Shown piece by piece: positions 54,678-62,487 of a stretch of 64,000 nucleotides of DNA (positions are counted from its first letter, which is position 1; each line of letters begins with the position of its first letter). The stretch spans positions 3,596,001 to 3,660,000 of the forward strand of contig NZ_CP033972.1 of the NCBI RefSeq assembly GCF_003855095.1, in the 5' to 3' direction. This DNA is from Gordonia insulae. Its GTDB lineage: Bacteria; Actinomycetota; Actinomycetes; Mycobacteriales; Mycobacteriaceae. The translations under genes and the position numbers were made by a program. The notes below the pieces were generated by a model. The model saw only the letters and a program-made list of their open reading frames with translations, made no database searches and was not told the origin of the DNA.

Positions 54678-55874
54678 TCAACCCAGGGAGCCCAGCGCCC
54701 TGACGAGATGATCCACCTCATAGGGGGTGGAGTACGGCCCGAGCCCGATGGTGACCGCTCCGCCGAAATCGCCTGCGCCCATCCGGGCCAGGGCTCGGCT
54801 GGGCGGATCGGCGAGTGCGCAGATCCCGTTGTCGGCGAGACGACGCACGACCTTGTCCGCGCTGACGCCGTCGAAGGTGAAGCTGACGGCCGGTATCCGG
54901 TCGTCGACGGTACCGACGAGGTTCACCTGGTTGAGGTGCTGCAACGTCGTGGTCAGGTAGAAGGTCAGTCGCTGCAGATACTCGTAGACGCCGTCGAGTG
55001 CGGTGACGAGCCGAGGCCGCCGTTTCCCGATGGCCGCGTCGTCGAGCGACGCGAGGTGCTCGACGGAGGCGACCAGGCCCGCGAGCAGCGCCCCCTGGTG
55101 CGGTTCGGGTTCCAGTCGCGCCGGCCCCTCGGCTCGCGGGTCCATCGACAGCGGGCGCAACCGATCCAGGCCGGCGGTGCTGCGGAACGCCATCGCGGCC
55201 ATCCGCGGGCCACCCCACCGTTCCGCGGAGACGACCAGGACATCCGCCCCGAGCTCGCCGATGTCGATCGGCAGGTAGGGCGCGGCGCTCGTCGCGTCGA
55301 CCACCAGCAGCGCGCCGGCCGACTTCGCCTGCTCCGCGATCGCCCCGACGTCGGTGATCGCCCCGATCGTCGACGACGCCAGCGTCACCGCGACAACCGC
55401 GGTGCGCTCATCGATGAGGTCCTTGTACTGCCACGTCGGCAACGCGCCCGTCTCGACGTCGACCTCGGCCCAGCGGATACGGGCGCCATGGCGGTCGGCG
55501 ACACGCAGCCACGGCACGATGTTCGGCTCGTCGTCCTGCCGGCTCAGCACGACGTTGGCGCCCAGCCAGGTCAACGCCGGCAAGGCCTCCGCGAGCCCGT
55601 TGACCAGTGCCGAGCGCGACGGACCGAGGACCACGGTCCCCGGCTCCGCCGCCAACAGGTCGGCGACCGCGCGACGCGCCCGGTCGACGGTCTCCGCCGA
55701 CGCGATCGCGGCCGGATACACCCCGCCCGGAGCCGCCGCGAGCTGCCGAAACCCCTTCGAGACCGCCGACGCGACCGAGTCCGGAATCTGCATCCCGGCC
55801 TGCGGGTCGAAGTGGATCCAGCCGTCACCGAGCGAGGGAAACAATCCACGCACATGTGCGACGTCGAAGGCCAT
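54678..55874 (-). CDS. Cysteine desulfurase-like class V aminotransferase, PLP lysine missing
   Basis: The 398-aa fold type I PLP-family protein matches M. tuberculosis Rv3778c by context. GDGWIHFDPQAGMQIPDSV at the start, VLGPSRSALVNGLAEALPALTWLGANVVLSRQDDEPNIVPW, and VVDATSAAPYLPIDIGELGADVLV are family segments. D193 would hold the PLP ring. The position that should read S-x-H-K reads S216-A-E-R219-W-G-G-P, so the Schiff-base lysine is replaced by arginine. It may therefore be catalytically altered or inactive. A hairpin GTTGACCC-ACTTC-GGGTCAAC overlaps its stop codon. Confidence 0.8.
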   Translation of the reverse strand: MAFDVAHVRGLFPSLGDGWIHFDPQAGMQIPDSVASAVSKGFRQLAAAPGGVYPAAIASAETVDRARRAVADLLAAEPGTVVLGPSRSALVNGLAEALPALTWLGANVVLSRQDDEPNIVPWLRVADRHGARIRWAEVDVETGALPTWQYKDLIDERTAVVAVTLASSTIGAITDVGAIAEQAKSAGALLVVDATSAAPYLPIDIGELGADVLVVSAERWGGPRMAAMAFRSTAGLDRLRPLSMDPRAEGPARLEPEPHQGALLAGLVASVEHLASLDDAAIGKRRPRLVTALDGVYEYLQRLTFYLTTTLQHLNQVNLVGTVDDRIPAVSFTFDGVSADKVVRRLADNGICALADPPSRALARMGAGDFGGAVTIGLGPYSTPYEVDHLVRALGSLG

Positions 55875-55938
55875 AGGTCACACGATAGACATGGGGTATC
55901 CCCACCACCCGAGCGCGGCCTTCGGCACAATGGGTGCC

Positions 55939-56490
55939 ATGACATCTGGACCCTTTCCGGGCAACGACCCACTCTCGAGCGGACCCGGCGGCGGTGCAGG
56001 CGAGGGTTCCGACCGCGTGATCGTCGTCGGCGGTCAGGGCGCCGACGACAAGGACGGCGACGGTCACAGCGTCGCGGACATGGTCGAACAGCCCGCCAAG
56101 GTGATGCGGATCGGCACGATGATCAAGCAGCTCCTCGAGGAGGTCCGGGCCGCTCCGCTCGACGACGCCAGCCGCAACCGGCTCCGCGAGATCCACGAGT
56201 CGTCGATCCGTGAACTCGAGGACGGGCTCGCGCCGGAACTCCGCGACGAACTCGAACGTCTCGCGCTGCCGTTCACCGACGACACCACTCCCTCGGACGC
56301 CGAGCTGCGCATCGCGCAGGCACAGCTCGTGGGGTGGCTCGAAGGGCTGTTCCACGGCATCCAGACGGCGTTGTTCGCCCAGCAGATGGCCGCCAGGTCC
56401 CAGCTCGAGCAGATGCGTCAGGGCGCGTTGCCGCCCGGCGTCGTGACCGGCGGCGGACCGCAGGGACCCAGCACGGGGCAATACCTCTGA
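55939..56490 (+). CDS. bpa: Bacterial proteasome activator
   Basis: The 183-aa helical protein is a clear relative of M. tuberculosis Rv3780 (Bpa/PafE). It forms a dodecameric ring that opens the 20S proteasome gate without ATP. The core VEQPAKVMRIGTMIKQLLEEVRAAPLDDASRNRLREIHESSIRELEDGLAPELRDELERL and LRIAQAQLVGWLEGLFHGIQTALFAQQMAAR is nearly unchanged. The C-terminus is GQYL, the gate-opening motif. The variable N-terminus is Gly/Asp-rich. An upstream ATG at 55891 would add 16 residues. It is divergent from the desulfurase-like gene. Confidence 0.96.
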   Translation: MTSGPFPGNDPLSSGPGGGAGEGSDRVIVVGGQGADDKDGDGHSVADMVEQPAKVMRIGTMIKQLLEEVRAAPLDDASRNRLREIHESSIRELEDGLAPELRDELERLALPFTDDTTPSDAELRIAQAQLVGWLEGLFHGIQTALFAQQMAARSQLEQMRQGALPPGVVTGGGPQGPSTGQYL

Positions 56491-56515
56491 TGCCCCGCTT
56501 GTATGCTGAGTCCCC

Positions 56516-57376
56516 GTGTCATCGGTAGTCAGCGACGAGGTACCCCCAGCACCTGCGGTGTCCGATTCGCGCACGCTTCGTCGCGCGATCAAGGATCTGC
56601 GCGACGGCCTGGCCGATTCCGAGCTCTGGCTGCACCTCGGCTGGCAGGACATCAAGCAGCGCTATCGCCGATCGGTTCTGGGTCCGCTGTGGATCACCAT
56701 CGCCACGGGCGTCACCGCGGTGGCCATGGGCCTGCTCTACGGCGAGCTGTTCGGCATGGACATCAAGGTGTTCCTGCCGTACGTGGCGCTCGGCTTCATC
56801 TTCTGGAACTTCATCCAGAGTTCGATCCTCGACGGCGCCGAGATCTTCTCCAAGAACGAGGGCCTGATCAAGCAGTTGCCGGCCCCGGTGAGCGTGCACG
56901 TGTACCGCGTGGTGTGGCGACAGCTGATCATCTTCGCGCACAACGTGGTGATCATCGTGGTGATCTTCCTGATCTTCCCGCCGCCGCTGAACTGGACCGT
57001 CCTGCTGGTGATCCCGGCCATCTCGCTGTACGTCCTGAACTCGCTCTGGGTCGCCATCGTGTTCGGCATCCTGTCGACCCGCTTCCGCGACATCGGTCAG
57101 CTGCTGACCACCGTCGTGCAGTTGGTGTTCTTCATGACGCCGATCATCTGGACCACCCAGAGCCTGGGCAAGACGACCGGAGAGACGTCATCGCGGCTGA
57201 AGATCGTGGAGCTCAACCCGATGTTCCACTACCTGGAGATCGCCCGTGGCCCCCTGCTGGGGCAGTCGGTCGAGTTCTACCACTGGGCGATCGTGCTGGG
57301 ATGCACCGCATTCGGCTGGCTGATGGCGATGGTCGTGATGCGCAACTATCGGGCCCGCGTGGCGTACTGGGTGTAG
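56516..57376 (+). CDS. wzm: Galactan/teichoic-acid-type ABC exporter permease
   Basis: The 286-aa ABC-2 permease has six helices. The start GWQDIKQRYRRSVLGPLWITIATGVTAVAMGLLYGELF is the signature of Wzm-type polysaccharide exporters. In mycobacteria the Wzm/Wzt pair (Rv3783/Rv3781) exports lipid-linked galactan for arabinogalactan assembly, next to glfT1. Here wzt and glfT1 follow directly, which supports this role. The GTG at 56516 lies 25 bases after bpa. No strong ribosome site is seen, so bpa read-through may matter. Confidence 0.93.
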   Translation: MSSVVSDEVPPAPAVSDSRTLRRAIKDLRDGLADSELWLHLGWQDIKQRYRRSVLGPLWITIATGVTAVAMGLLYGELFGMDIKVFLPYVALGFIFWNFIQSSILDGAEIFSKNEGLIKQLPAPVSVHVYRVVWRQLIIFAHNVVIIVVIFLIFPPPLNWTVLLVIPAISLYVLNSLWVAIVFGILSTRFRDIGQLLTTVVQLVFFMTPIIWTTQSLGKTTGETSSRLKIVELNPMFHYLEIARGPLLGQSVEFYHWAIVLGCTAFGWLMAMVVMRNYRARVAYWV

Positions 57377-57388
57377 GACGGGCACAAC

Positions 57389-58216
57389 ATGGCAACTGAG
57401 AACGCGGTTCGCGTCGACACCTGGGATGCGTGTGTCGACTTCCCCATCTTCGACGCGAAGACCCGGTCATTGAAGAAGTCGGTCATCGGCGCCGCCGGCG
57501 GCGTGATCGGCTCGACGGCGTCGAACGTCGTCGTGGTCGAGGCGCTGAAGAACATCAACCTGCATCTCCAGCACGGGGATCGGGTCGGTCTGGTCGGACA
57601 CAACGGCGCCGGCAAGTCGACCCTGCTGCGCCTGCTGTCGGGAATCTACGAACCCACCCGCGGATCGTGCCGGGTGCGCGGCCGGGTGGCGCCGGTGTTC
57701 GATCTCGGCGTCGGCATGGACCCCGAGATCTCCGGCTACGAGAACATCATCATCCGCGGCATGTTCCTCGGCATGAGCCGCAAGGAGATGCTGAAGAAGA
57801 TCGACGACATCGCGGAGTTCACCGAGCTCGGCGACTACCTCCAGATGCCGCTGCGCACCTACTCCACCGGCATGCGCGTGCGCGTCGCGCTCGGCGTGGT
57901 GACCAGCATCGACCCGGAGATCCTCATCCTCGACGAGGGCATCGGGGCCGTCGATGCCGACTTCATGAAGAAGGCGCGCGTGCGACTGCAAGCGCTGGTC
58001 GAGCGCTCCGGAATCCTGGTGTTCGCCAGTCACTCCAACGAGTTCCTCGCGCAGTTGTGCGATCGCGCGCTCTGGATCGACCACGGCGAGATCCGGATGG
58101 AGGGCGGTATCGAGGAGGTCGTCGGCGCCTACGAGGGTCCCGGCGCCGCCGCACACGTCCGCAAGGTGCTCGCCGGCCTGGAGAACCCGAGCACAGCCGA
58201 GGACACCAACCGATGA
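57389..58216 (+). CDS. wzt: Galactan ABC exporter ATPase
   Basis: The 275-aa ATPase has Walker A GHNGAGKST at residues 70-78, Walker B ILILDEGIGAVDADF and the H-loop VFASHSNEFL. The ABC signature is YSTGMRVRVALGV, the form of Wzt and TagH exporters, which lack the usual LSGGQ. Residues 1-45 form the leading extension known from this group. It has no C-terminal carbohydrate-binding domain, so export is likely end-capping-independent, as in mycobacterial RfbE. The stop overlaps the glfT1 ATG. Confidence 0.95.
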   Translation: MATENAVRVDTWDACVDFPIFDAKTRSLKKSVIGAAGGVIGSTASNVVVVEALKNINLHLQHGDRVGLVGHNGAGKSTLLRLLSGIYEPTRGSCRVRGRVAPVFDLGVGMDPEISGYENIIIRGMFLGMSRKEMLKKIDDIAEFTELGDYLQMPLRTYSTGMRVRVALGVVTSIDPEILILDEGIGAVDADFMKKARVRLQALVERSGILVFASHSNEFLAQLCDRALWIDHGEIRMEGGIEEVVGAYEGPGAAAHVRKVLAGLENPSTAEDTNR

Positions 58217-59139
58217 GCGAACGGGTGATCGCGGTGGTGGTCACCCACCGACGGGTGGAGCTGCTGGCCGGATCACTGGCGGTGATCGCCACGCAGGACC
58301 GCCCCGTCGATCATCTGATCGTCGTGGACAACGCCGACGAGGCCGAGGTCGCCGAACTGGTTGCCGGACAACCCGTTCCGACCACCTATCTGGGGTCGCA
58401 GCGGAATCTGGGCGGCGCGGGCGGGTTCGCGCTGGGCATGCTGCACGCGCTGACCCTGGGGGCCGACTGGATCTGGTGCGCCGACGACGACGGCCGCCCC
58501 GACGGCCCGACCGTACTCAGCACCCTGCTCGACTGTGCGGCACGCCATCAGCTCGACGAGGTGTCGCCGGTCGTCGCGAACATCGACGACCCGGACACGC
58601 TCGCCTTCCCGCTGCGCCGCGGCATGGTGTGGCGGCGCAAGCGATCCGAACTGTTCGCCGACGGCGCCGGCAACGGGCCGACCGGCGGCGCCCAGGAGGA
58701 CGACTTCCTCCCCGGTATCGCCTCGCTGTTCAACGGCGCCCTGTTCTCCGCGAAGGCGATCGACGAGGTCGGTGTCCCCGATCTGCGGCTGTTCTTCCGC
58801 GGCGACGAGGTGGAGATCCATCGACGACTCCAGCGATCCGACCTCGCCTTCGGCACGTGCCTGACCGCGGGCTACCTGCACCCGGACGGCTCCGAGGAGT
58901 TCCGGCCGATCCTGGGTGGCCGCATGCACACCCAGTATCCGGACAATCCGACCAAGCGCTACTTCACCTACCGCAATCGCGGCTACCTGATGAGCCAACC
59001 CGGCATGCGTAAGCTGATCCCCCAGGAGTACGCCCGGTTCGGCTGGTACTTCCTTGTCCAGCAACGCGATCCGAAGGGGTTCGCGGAGTGGATGCGACTA
59101 CGCCGACTGGGCCGTCGGGAGCGGTTCACCCGCCCGTAG
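58213..59139 (+). CDS. glfT1: Galactofuranosyltransferase GlfT1
   Basis: The 308-aa GT2-fold transferase adds the first galactofuranose residues to the lipid-linked rhamnose-GlcNAc primer of galactan. The donor-site motif D91-D-D93 lies in WIWCADDDGRPDG, and VVTHRR and LGSQRNLGGAGGFALGM are the GT2 opening. LRLFFRGDEVEIHRRL contains the catalytic-base region. The length matches mycobacterial GlfT1 (about 304 aa). The ATG overlaps wzt, forming a wzm-wzt-glfT1 unit. It acts on the inner membrane face. Confidence 0.94.
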   Translation: MSERVIAVVVTHRRVELLAGSLAVIATQDRPVDHLIVVDNADEAEVAELVAGQPVPTTYLGSQRNLGGAGGFALGMLHALTLGADWIWCADDDGRPDGPTVLSTLLDCAARHQLDEVSPVVANIDDPDTLAFPLRRGMVWRRKRSELFADGAGNGPTGGAQEDDFLPGIASLFNGALFSAKAIDEVGVPDLRLFFRGDEVEIHRRLQRSDLAFGTCLTAGYLHPDGSEEFRPILGGRMHTQYPDNPTKRYFTYRNRGYLMSQPGMRKLIPQEYARFGWYFLVQQRDPKGFAEWMRLRRLGRRERFTRP

Positions 59140-59186
59140 GCCGGCACAGACGACGGGGAACGTCGCGAATTCCGATACGTTCGACG

Positions 59187-60593
59187 TCATCCGTGAGCGC
59201 GCCTCGGTGGTTTCATGCCCAGCGCGGTGACCGCCCCCAGTACGGCGACACCGCCGAGGACGAACCACGCCGCCTGAAAGGCGCTGTGCGCGGCCACATA
59301 TCCGACCGGTGCGCCGACGATCGCGACGAGCAGGCTGACGCCCAGCGCCATCCCGATCTGCCGGCTCATGTTGACCACGGCACTGCCCGTCGCGGACTGG
59401 TGTGCCGGCAGGTCGGCGGTCGCCGACGACAGGATCGACGGAAGAGCGAGGCCGACACCGATACCGCCGATCAGCCAGCCCGGCAGGATCTCGGTCGCGT
59501 AGTCGGGGGTCGCGTCCACCGACAGCGCGATGATCACGCCGCCTAGTCCGAACAGCAGGCAGCCCGCGGACACGATGGCGCCCACCGGGATACGGGCGCT
59601 CAGTCGGTGCGCCACGGCGGCGAAGATCGGCACCATCAGCGGCCCCGTCGAGACCGCGAAACCGGTCTTGATCGCCGAGTATCCCCAGACCTGCTGTAGC
59701 CACAGGATGTTCGCGAGCAGTGCCCCGGCGAACGGGATCGCGAAGAGCACCGCGGTGACGTTGGAGAAGGAGAACGCGCGCACCCGCAGCAACGCGGGAT
59801 CGATGACCGGCTCGGGATGTCGCGCCGAGCTGACGATGAACGCGGCCAGCGCGGCGACCGCGACGATCCATGCGCCGATGATCCGTCCGTCCGACCAGCC
59901 CCATTCGGGTCCCTGCACGAGCCCGAACGTCAACGCGCCGATCGAGATCGCGAGCAATGCGGCGCCGACGAGGTCCGGCAGTCCGGTCACCGTGTCGTTG
60001 CGTGACCGGGTCAGCACGAGGGCCCCCGCGACCAGCGCGGCGATACCGACGGGGACGTTCACCAGGAAGACCCAGCGCCACGAGGCCTCGACGAGGAGAC
60101 CGCCGACCGCGGGTCCCAACGCCGCGGCGAGGGCACCGGTGGCCGCCCAGATCCGGACCGAGCGGGCGCGCACTTCGGGCGGCATGGTCGAGACGACCAA
60201 CCCGAGGCTGGCCGGGGTGAGGATCGCGGCGCCGACGGCCTGCACGCATCGGAACGCCACCAGCCACCAGACCCCGTCCGCCGCGGCACACGCGACGCTG
60301 GCGGCGGTGAAGATCGCCAACCCGAGCAGGAACCCGCCCTTGCGGCCGTACCGGTCGACGATTCGCCCCGCGGGCACCAGCAATGCGGCGTAGATGATCG
60401 TGTAGGCATTCAGCACCCACGACAGTTCGGAGAGACCGACGCCGCCGAAGTCGTGGCCGATGTCATCGAAGGCCACATTCACGATGAAGACGTCGAGGCT
60501 CGCCATGAACGCGGCCAGCGACAGGATCAGCAGCACCACGCCCGGACGGCCTGCCGCTTTCTGCGCGGGCACGTCCTCAATGAGTTGTTTCAC
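59187..60593 (-). CDS. MFS exporter, DHA2 (14-helix) type
   Basis: The 468-aa transporter has about 14 helices. Motif A is seen in VPAGRIVDRYGRKGGFLLGL, motif C in LGPAVGGLLVEASWRWVFLVNVPVG, and motif D1 in LDVFIVNVAFDDIGHDF. This places it with EmrB/QacA-type drug exporters. The GTG at 60593 is used here, but it lies inside operator 1 and lacks a ribosome site; GTG at 60572 is an alternative. It is divergent from an HxlR regulator, with two operator-like repeats between them, so it is probably repressed by that protein. Confidence 0.9.
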   Translation of the reverse strand: MKQLIEDVPAQKAAGRPGVVLLILSLAAFMASLDVFIVNVAFDDIGHDFGGVGLSELSWVLNAYTIIYAALLVPAGRIVDRYGRKGGFLLGLAIFTAASVACAAADGVWWLVAFRCVQAVGAAILTPASLGLVVSTMPPEVRARSVRIWAATGALAAALGPAVGGLLVEASWRWVFLVNVPVGIAALVAGALVLTRSRNDTVTGLPDLVGAALLAISIGALTFGLVQGPEWGWSDGRIIGAWIVAVAALAAFIVSSARHPEPVIDPALLRVRAFSFSNVTAVLFAIPFAGALLANILWLQQVWGYSAIKTGFAVSTGPLMVPIFAAVAHRLSARIPVGAIVSAGCLLFGLGGVIIALSVDATPDYATEILPGWLIGGIGVGLALPSILSSATADLPAHQSATGSAVVNMSRQIGMALGVSLLVAIVGAPVGYVAAHSAFQAAWFVLGGVAVLGAVTALGMKPPRRAHG

Positions 60594-60600
60594 GCAACTG
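60582..60600. promoter_or_regulatory. HxlR operator candidate 1
   Basis: GAGTTGTTTCACGCAACTG is an imperfect copy of operator 2, with arms GAGTTG and CAACT(G) around a 7-base centre. It overlaps the MFS start. Centre-to-centre distance to operator 2 is 33 bases, close to three helical turns. Confidence 0.7.
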
Positions 60601-60614
60601 ATGTAATCAGACTT

Positions 60615-60633
60615 GAGTTGCTTGACGCAACTC
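60615..60633. promoter_or_regulatory. HxlR operator candidate 2
   Basis: GAGTTGCTTGACGCAACTC is a perfect 7-bp inverted repeat (GAGTTGC and GCAACTC) around TTGAC. It lies 15 bases before the HxlR start, suited to autoregulation. Confidence 0.75.
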
Positions 60634-60648
60634 ACTAGTGTGGGCGTC

Positions 60649-61122
60649 ATGCGCCGCGCAACCTTCACCGAGATGAACTGCTCAGTGGCCCAGTCCCTCG
60701 AGATCGTCGGGGAATGGTGGACGCTGCTGATCGTTCGCGACGCCCTGCTCGGCGTGACCCGCTTCGACGAGTTCTCGACCCGACTGGGCATCGCGCGCAA
60801 TGTCCTCACCCAGCGTCTCGACACCCTCGTCGAGCACGGAGTGCTGGCCAAAGAGCCCTACCAGGACAAGCCGGTGCGCTACGACTACCGGCTCACCGAC
60901 AAGGGCCGGGACCTGTGGACGGTGATCGCCGCCCTGCGCCAGTGGGGTGACAAATGGGCGGCCGAGGACGGGGCGCCGGTGATCACCACACATCGGACGT
61001 GCGGCCACACGATGACCGTCGAGCCGGTGTGCTCGGAGTGCGGCGAGCCGCTCACGCGTGGATCACTGCGGGTGCACCCGGGTCCGGGTGCACGTGGCAA
61101 CCCACTACCCCGGCACCACTGA
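60649..61122 (+). CDS. HxlR-family regulator with C-terminal zinc-ribbon-like motif
   Basis: The 157-aa winged helix-turn-helix protein has the HxlR core NCSVAQSLEIVGEWWTLLIVRDALLGVTRFDEFSTRLGIARNVLTQRLDTLVEHGVLAKEP. Its C-terminal 45 residues carry CGHTMTVEPVCSECGEPL, which could bind a metal through C-x10-C-x2-C plus His. The first C in NCSVAQ is the redox-sensing cysteine position of many HxlR regulators. It is divergent from the DHA2 exporter and probably represses it. The ATG at 60649 follows the operators closely. Confidence 0.88.
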   Translation: MRRATFTEMNCSVAQSLEIVGEWWTLLIVRDALLGVTRFDEFSTRLGIARNVLTQRLDTLVEHGVLAKEPYQDKPVRYDYRLTDKGRDLWTVIAALRQWGDKWAAEDGAPVITTHRTCGHTMTVEPVCSECGEPLTRGSLRVHPGPGARGNPLPRHH

Positions 61123-61176
61123 ATCCCCCGTGCCCGGAACCTCCGGCGCACATCGTTTTCGACGATAGGAATCCCC

Positions 61177-61869
61177 ATGCTCATCGACGGCCACAACATC
61201 CTCGTCACCGGCGCCTCCAGCGGCCTGGGTGTCGAGTTCGTCACCCAGGCGCTGCACCGCGGCGCCGCGAAGGTCTACGCCGCGGCCCGACGCGACATCA
61301 CCCACCCCGATCCGCGGGTGATCGCCCTGCACCTCGACGTCACCGACGCCGACAGCATCGCCGCAGCCGCGGCGGCCGCGCCCGATGTCGACGTCCTGAT
61401 CAACAACGCCGGCCGCCATGGCGCCACGTCGCTGCTGACGTCGCCGATGGCGGAGATCCGGGATGTGTTCGACACCAATGTCTTCGGCGTTCTGGAGATG
61501 ACACGCGCCTTTGCACCCGCCCTGGCGGCGCGGGGCGGCGGCGCCGTGATCGACATCGCGTCGGCGCTCAGCTGGATCGCGACACCGGGTGCCTACTCAT
61601 CCTCGAAGGCGGCGCTCTGGGGCCTGACCAACAGCCTGCGGGCGGAATTGGCGGGTCAGGGCACGCAGGTCCTCGGCGCCCACCTGTCCTATGCGGCGAC
61701 GCCAATGACCGATGGTCTGACAGATGCGCCGAAGCTGGCCCCCGAGACGGTCATCAAGCAGATCCTCGACGACCTCGAGCGCGGTGCGGACGAGTCCATC
61801 GTCGACGACATCACCGCCGCCGTCCGTGCCTCGTTGGCGACCACCACGACGGCCGCGCTGACCGCCTGA
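61177..61869 (+). CDS. Short-chain dehydrogenase/reductase
   Basis: The 230-aa classical SDR has the cofactor motif TGASSGLG at 11-18, NNAG near residue 71, and catalytic S (DIASALSW) with Y-x-x-x-K in GAYSSSKAAL. The AARRD after strand 2 suggests NADP(H) preference. The ATG follows GATAGGA. It lies 54 bases after the HxlR gene on the same strand, so it may be in that regulon and handle the same compound. The substrate is unknown. Confidence 0.9.
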   Translation: MLIDGHNILVTGASSGLGVEFVTQALHRGAAKVYAAARRDITHPDPRVIALHLDVTDADSIAAAAAAAPDVDVLINNAGRHGATSLLTSPMAEIRDVFDTNVFGVLEMTRAFAPALAARGGGAVIDIASALSWIATPGAYSSSKAALWGLTNSLRAELAGQGTQVLGAHLSYAATPMTDGLTDAPKLAPETVIKQILDDLERGADESIVDDITAAVRASLATTTTAALTA

Positions 61870-61886
61870 ACCGCACCGCCTCCCGG

Positions 61887-61945
61887 CGCAGGACCGAGTA
61901 GACGCAGGACCCAGCAGACGCAGGGCTTAAACGCAGGGCTCAGTA
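61887..61945. repeat. Degenerate 16-base direct repeats after the SDR gene
   Basis: The unit CGCAGGAC(C)GAGTAGA starts at 61887 and recurs at 61903, 61919 and 61932 with substitutions (CGCAGGACC, CGCAGGGCTT, CGCAGGGCTC). The first three starts are 16 bases apart. The last copy overlaps the 3' end of the next gene on the minus strand. Confidence 0.6.
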
Positions 61946-62368
61946 GCTGAATCGCCGGACCGAGTCCGGGTGGATGACGAGGCACACCTGATCCTCGGCC
62001 AGGATCTCCGCGAGGTCGCGCGCCCGGTCGGGGTCACCGAGATCCCAATAGCGGTCGGCGAGGCGCGCGGCCAGGCCGTGGGCGCCGTCGGCCGCCACGG
62101 TGACCCGACCGGATACCGAGACCCAGCGCTCACGTTCGCCGACCGGTGCGGCGACGACGATCGACGCGCGGGGGTCGCTGCGCAGTCGTCGGATCTTCAC
62201 CGAGTCGGGTCCGGTGAACAGTTGGATGACGCCATCGTCGGTCGCCTCGAACCAGACCGGTCGAGGCTGCGCCGGAACCGGTCCGGACGCCACGGACAGG
62301 AATCCGTGCAAGGGTCGGCGCAAGAACTCGAGATCGTCGGCAGTGAGTGAACCGTTGTCTGTGCTCAT
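61940..62368 (-). CDS. PPOX-class F420/flavin-binding protein
   Basis: The 142-aa split-barrel protein of the pyridoxamine-phosphate-oxidase-like superfamily contains FLRRPLHGFLSVASGPVPAQPRPVWFEATDDGVIQLFTGPDSVKIRRLRSDPRASIVV. Family members bind FMN or F420, with the strand R-P-V-W-F at the cofactor. It could be an F420-dependent reductase, which fits the LLM oxidoreductase it faces. The ATG at 62368 is used; upstream in-frame sequence is the intergenic region. The 119-base divergent gap holds a KstR-type site. Confidence 0.83.
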   Translation of the reverse strand: MSTDNGSLTADDLEFLRRPLHGFLSVASGPVPAQPRPVWFEATDDGVIQLFTGPDSVKIRRLRSDPRASIVVAAPVGERERWVSVSGRVTVAADGAHGLAARLADRYWDLGDPDRARDLAEILAEDQVCLVIHPDSVRRFSY

Positions 62369-62436
62369 GGTCCGGGGAACGCGCCGTGCAACCGGACAAT
62401 TCCGGCGAGCCCGCCCGTACCCCTCCCGCCGGGAAT

Positions 62437-62450
62437 TAGAACGTGTTCTA
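62437..62450. promoter_or_regulatory. KstR-type operator
   Basis: TAGAACGTGTTCTA fits the KstR consensus T-x2-AAC-x2-GTT-x2-A exactly, with full TAGAAC/GTTCTA symmetry. KstR is the TetR-family repressor of sterol catabolism in mycobacteria and rhodococci. The site lies between the divergent PPOX and LLM genes and could control both. Confidence 0.75.
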
Positions 62451-62487
62451 CTCTTGGTGAAGATCGTCACACGTCCCGAGGAGCACG

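Noticed and set aside
54662..54682. Hairpin GTTGACCC/GGGTCAAC as an intrinsic terminator
   Set aside because: It overlaps the stop codon of the desulfurase-like gene and lacks a T-run in either direction, so I mention it only in that gene's entry.
54604..54700. Short frame beginning MATMPNCESCGEVL with a C-x2-C motif
   Set aside because: It overlaps the end of the desulfurase-like gene antisense, has no ribosome site and continues as a shadow frame.
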